This document shows, piece by piece, positions 13,813 through 14,853 of a stretch of 14,853 nucleotides of DNA. The position numbers were made by a program, and so were the translations under genes. The notes beneath the pieces are model-generated. The model was not told the DNA's origin and did no database searches. It worked only from the letters and a program-made list of their open reading frames with translations. Numbering within the stretch: position 1 is the first letter of the stretch; every line of letters begins with the position of its first letter. The DNA lies in the NCBI GenBank assembly GCA_016195765.1, contig JACPYZ010000045.1:1-14853 (forward strand), written 5' to 3'. The DNA is from Candidatus Curtissbacteria bacterium (GTDB taxonomy: Bacteria; Patescibacteriota; Microgenomatia; Curtissbacterales; GWA2-41-24).

Positions 13813-14853
13813 AACGTTTCTCTATTGGCGCGTTTGCTTGTTCGCAATTGCCGCCTTAGGCGCATTAGCATTCACCCAGATTCCAAATGGTGGGTTCGGG
13901 GCAATTGCAGCTGGCAAGCCGTTTGACTATTGGCTTTCATGGGCCCAATGGGACGGGGGCCATTATTTGCAAATTGCCCAAGAGGGTTACCGCTACTTTC
14001 CCAATATTGCGTTTTTTCCTCTTTACCCACTTTTAATGAAGGGTCTTAGTTTTTTATTTTTTAACAACTTACTCTTTGCTGGGCTTTTTATTGCCAATGT
14101 TAGTTTCTTGCTATTTTTAGTCATTCTTTTTCGGTTTGTAAAAGAAAATTATGGCAAAGAAGTGGCACGGAATGTTCTTGCGCTTTACGTGCTATTCCCA
14201 ACCAGTTTTTTTGCAGTCGCTTTGTATTCCGAGGGGCTATATCTGTTTCTGTCGGCAATTGCCCTAACACTTTATTACAAAAAAAAATACATAGGCGCTG
14301 CAGCTGCCGTTGCGTTGTGTTGCCTAACCAGAAACGCCGGCTTATTGCTTTTTCTTGCCTTAGTAATAGATTTTTTATTCAAACTAAAAGCTGGGAAATT
14401 TACAAAACAAAATGTTATTAACCTTTTTACTTTTATAGCGGTGGCGATTTTGCCATTTTCGGTTTATTGTCTTTTCCTTTTGATAAATTATGGAAAAAGC
14501 CCGCTGGATTTTATTGCAGTTCAAACTTATTGGGGCAGGGAAGTGGTGGACCCATTTTCAACGCTCGCTAGTTACATTTTTTCGATTTTAACTTTAGAAA
14601 ATCGTCCTTTTCTAGATTATCTAGACCTCGTGTTTACACTTGTCTTTCTTTACGTACTCACATGTAACATTCAAAAAATAAAAAGAGGCATCTGGATTTA
14701 TTCAATGTTGATACTTTTAATTCCGGCATCGACGGGAACATTAACAAGTATGCCAAGATATTTATTAGCATCAATTGGCGCCTTTATTTTAATAGGCCAG
14801 ATACTAACAAGACACCCCAAATTCAAGATGCCCAGCCTTTTTCTGTTCCTGAC
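13802..14853 (+). CDS. PIG-V-like mannosyltransferase, multi-spanning membrane protein (3' end outside window)
   Basis: An open frame of 350 codons that runs off the right edge; it begins MILKTFLYWRVCLFAIAALG. Seen: a first membrane helix, then an extracytoplasmic loop with AQWDGGHYLQIAQEGY (48-63) and FFPLYPLL (71-78), followed by many hydrophobic segments and a late STGTLTSMPRYLL block. The WDGxHY...GY and FFPLYP motifs, plus the C-terminal S-x-PRY, are typical of the PIG-V (GPI mannosyltransferase 2-like) family in the GT-C fold. Bacterial members probably use polyprenyl-phosphate sugars to mannosylate surface glycans or proteins; the acceptor here is unknown. Its ATG overlaps the last 11 nt of the O-antigen ligase-like gene in another frame, so the two are probably translated together. 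Confidence 0.85.
   Translation, partial: MILKTFLYWRVCLFAIAALGALAFTQIPNGGFGAIAAGKPFDYWLSWAQWDGGHYLQIAQEGYRYFPNIAFFPLYPLLMKGLSFLFFNNLLFAGLFIANVSFLLFLVILFRFVKENYGKEVARNVLALYVLFPTSFFAVALYSEGLYLFLSAIALTLYYKKKYIGAAAAVALCCLTRNAGLLLFLALVIDFLFKLKAGKFTKQNVINLFTFIAVAILPFSVYCLFLLINYGKSPLDFIAVQTYWGREVVDPFSTLASYIFSILTLENRPFLDYLDLVFTLVFLYVLTCNIQKIKRGIWIYSMLILLIPASTGTLTSMPRYLLASIGAFILIGQILTRHPKFKMPSLFLFL

Overview
The window looks like a piece of a small, gene-dense bacterial genome, most likely a Candidate Phyla Radiation (Patescibacteria) member, perhaps of the Microgenomates group. That placement is inferred from gene packing (1-nt gaps, TAATG overlaps, convergent overlapping ends), scarce Shine-Dalgarno sites, a eukaryote/archaeon-like IleRS (KLSKR signature), a hexokinase-fold sugar kinase and a leaderless ileS. 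The standard bacterial code fits (TAA, TAG and TGA all act as stops). No IS element, phage gene, CRISPR array or rRNA was seen, and no gene-free stretch exceeds 300 bp; the longest is about 156 bp, 3733-3888.

Region 1 (1-744) holds a divergent pair, a DUF1761-like membrane protein (cut by the window edge) and a VOC-fold protein. They are separated by about 140 bp of degenerate TATCA/GTGTCATG-type repeats. These two genes alone carry a perfect AAAGGAGGTG ribosome binding site. A hairpin terminator follows the VOC gene.

Region 2 (750-6408) is a trehalose-centred cluster: GH37 trehalase (+), convergent OtsA trehalose-6-phosphate synthase (-), then a divergent, tightly coupled pair of a large HAD phosphatase (candidate T6P phosphatase) and a eukaryotic-type hexokinase (+). 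Together they could run a cycle glucose -> G6P -> T6P -> trehalose -> 2 glucose. OtsA has two oddities: conserved N-terminal coding sequence with no ATG/GTG/TTG start, and an internal tandem-repeat insertion.

Region 3 (6446-12458) is housekeeping: ileS, a SEDS-family (FtsW/RodA) gene broken by a frameshifting deletion, rplU, rpmA and parB on +, and lepB on - with its 3' end overlapping parB.

Region 4 (12526-14853) is tRNA-Val(CAC), followed 4 nt later by an O-antigen ligase-like membrane protein, then an overlapping PIG-V-like mannosyltransferase that runs off the window. These two probably act in cell-surface glycan assembly. Several genes share an extended -10 element (TGNTANAAT-like) close to the start codon.
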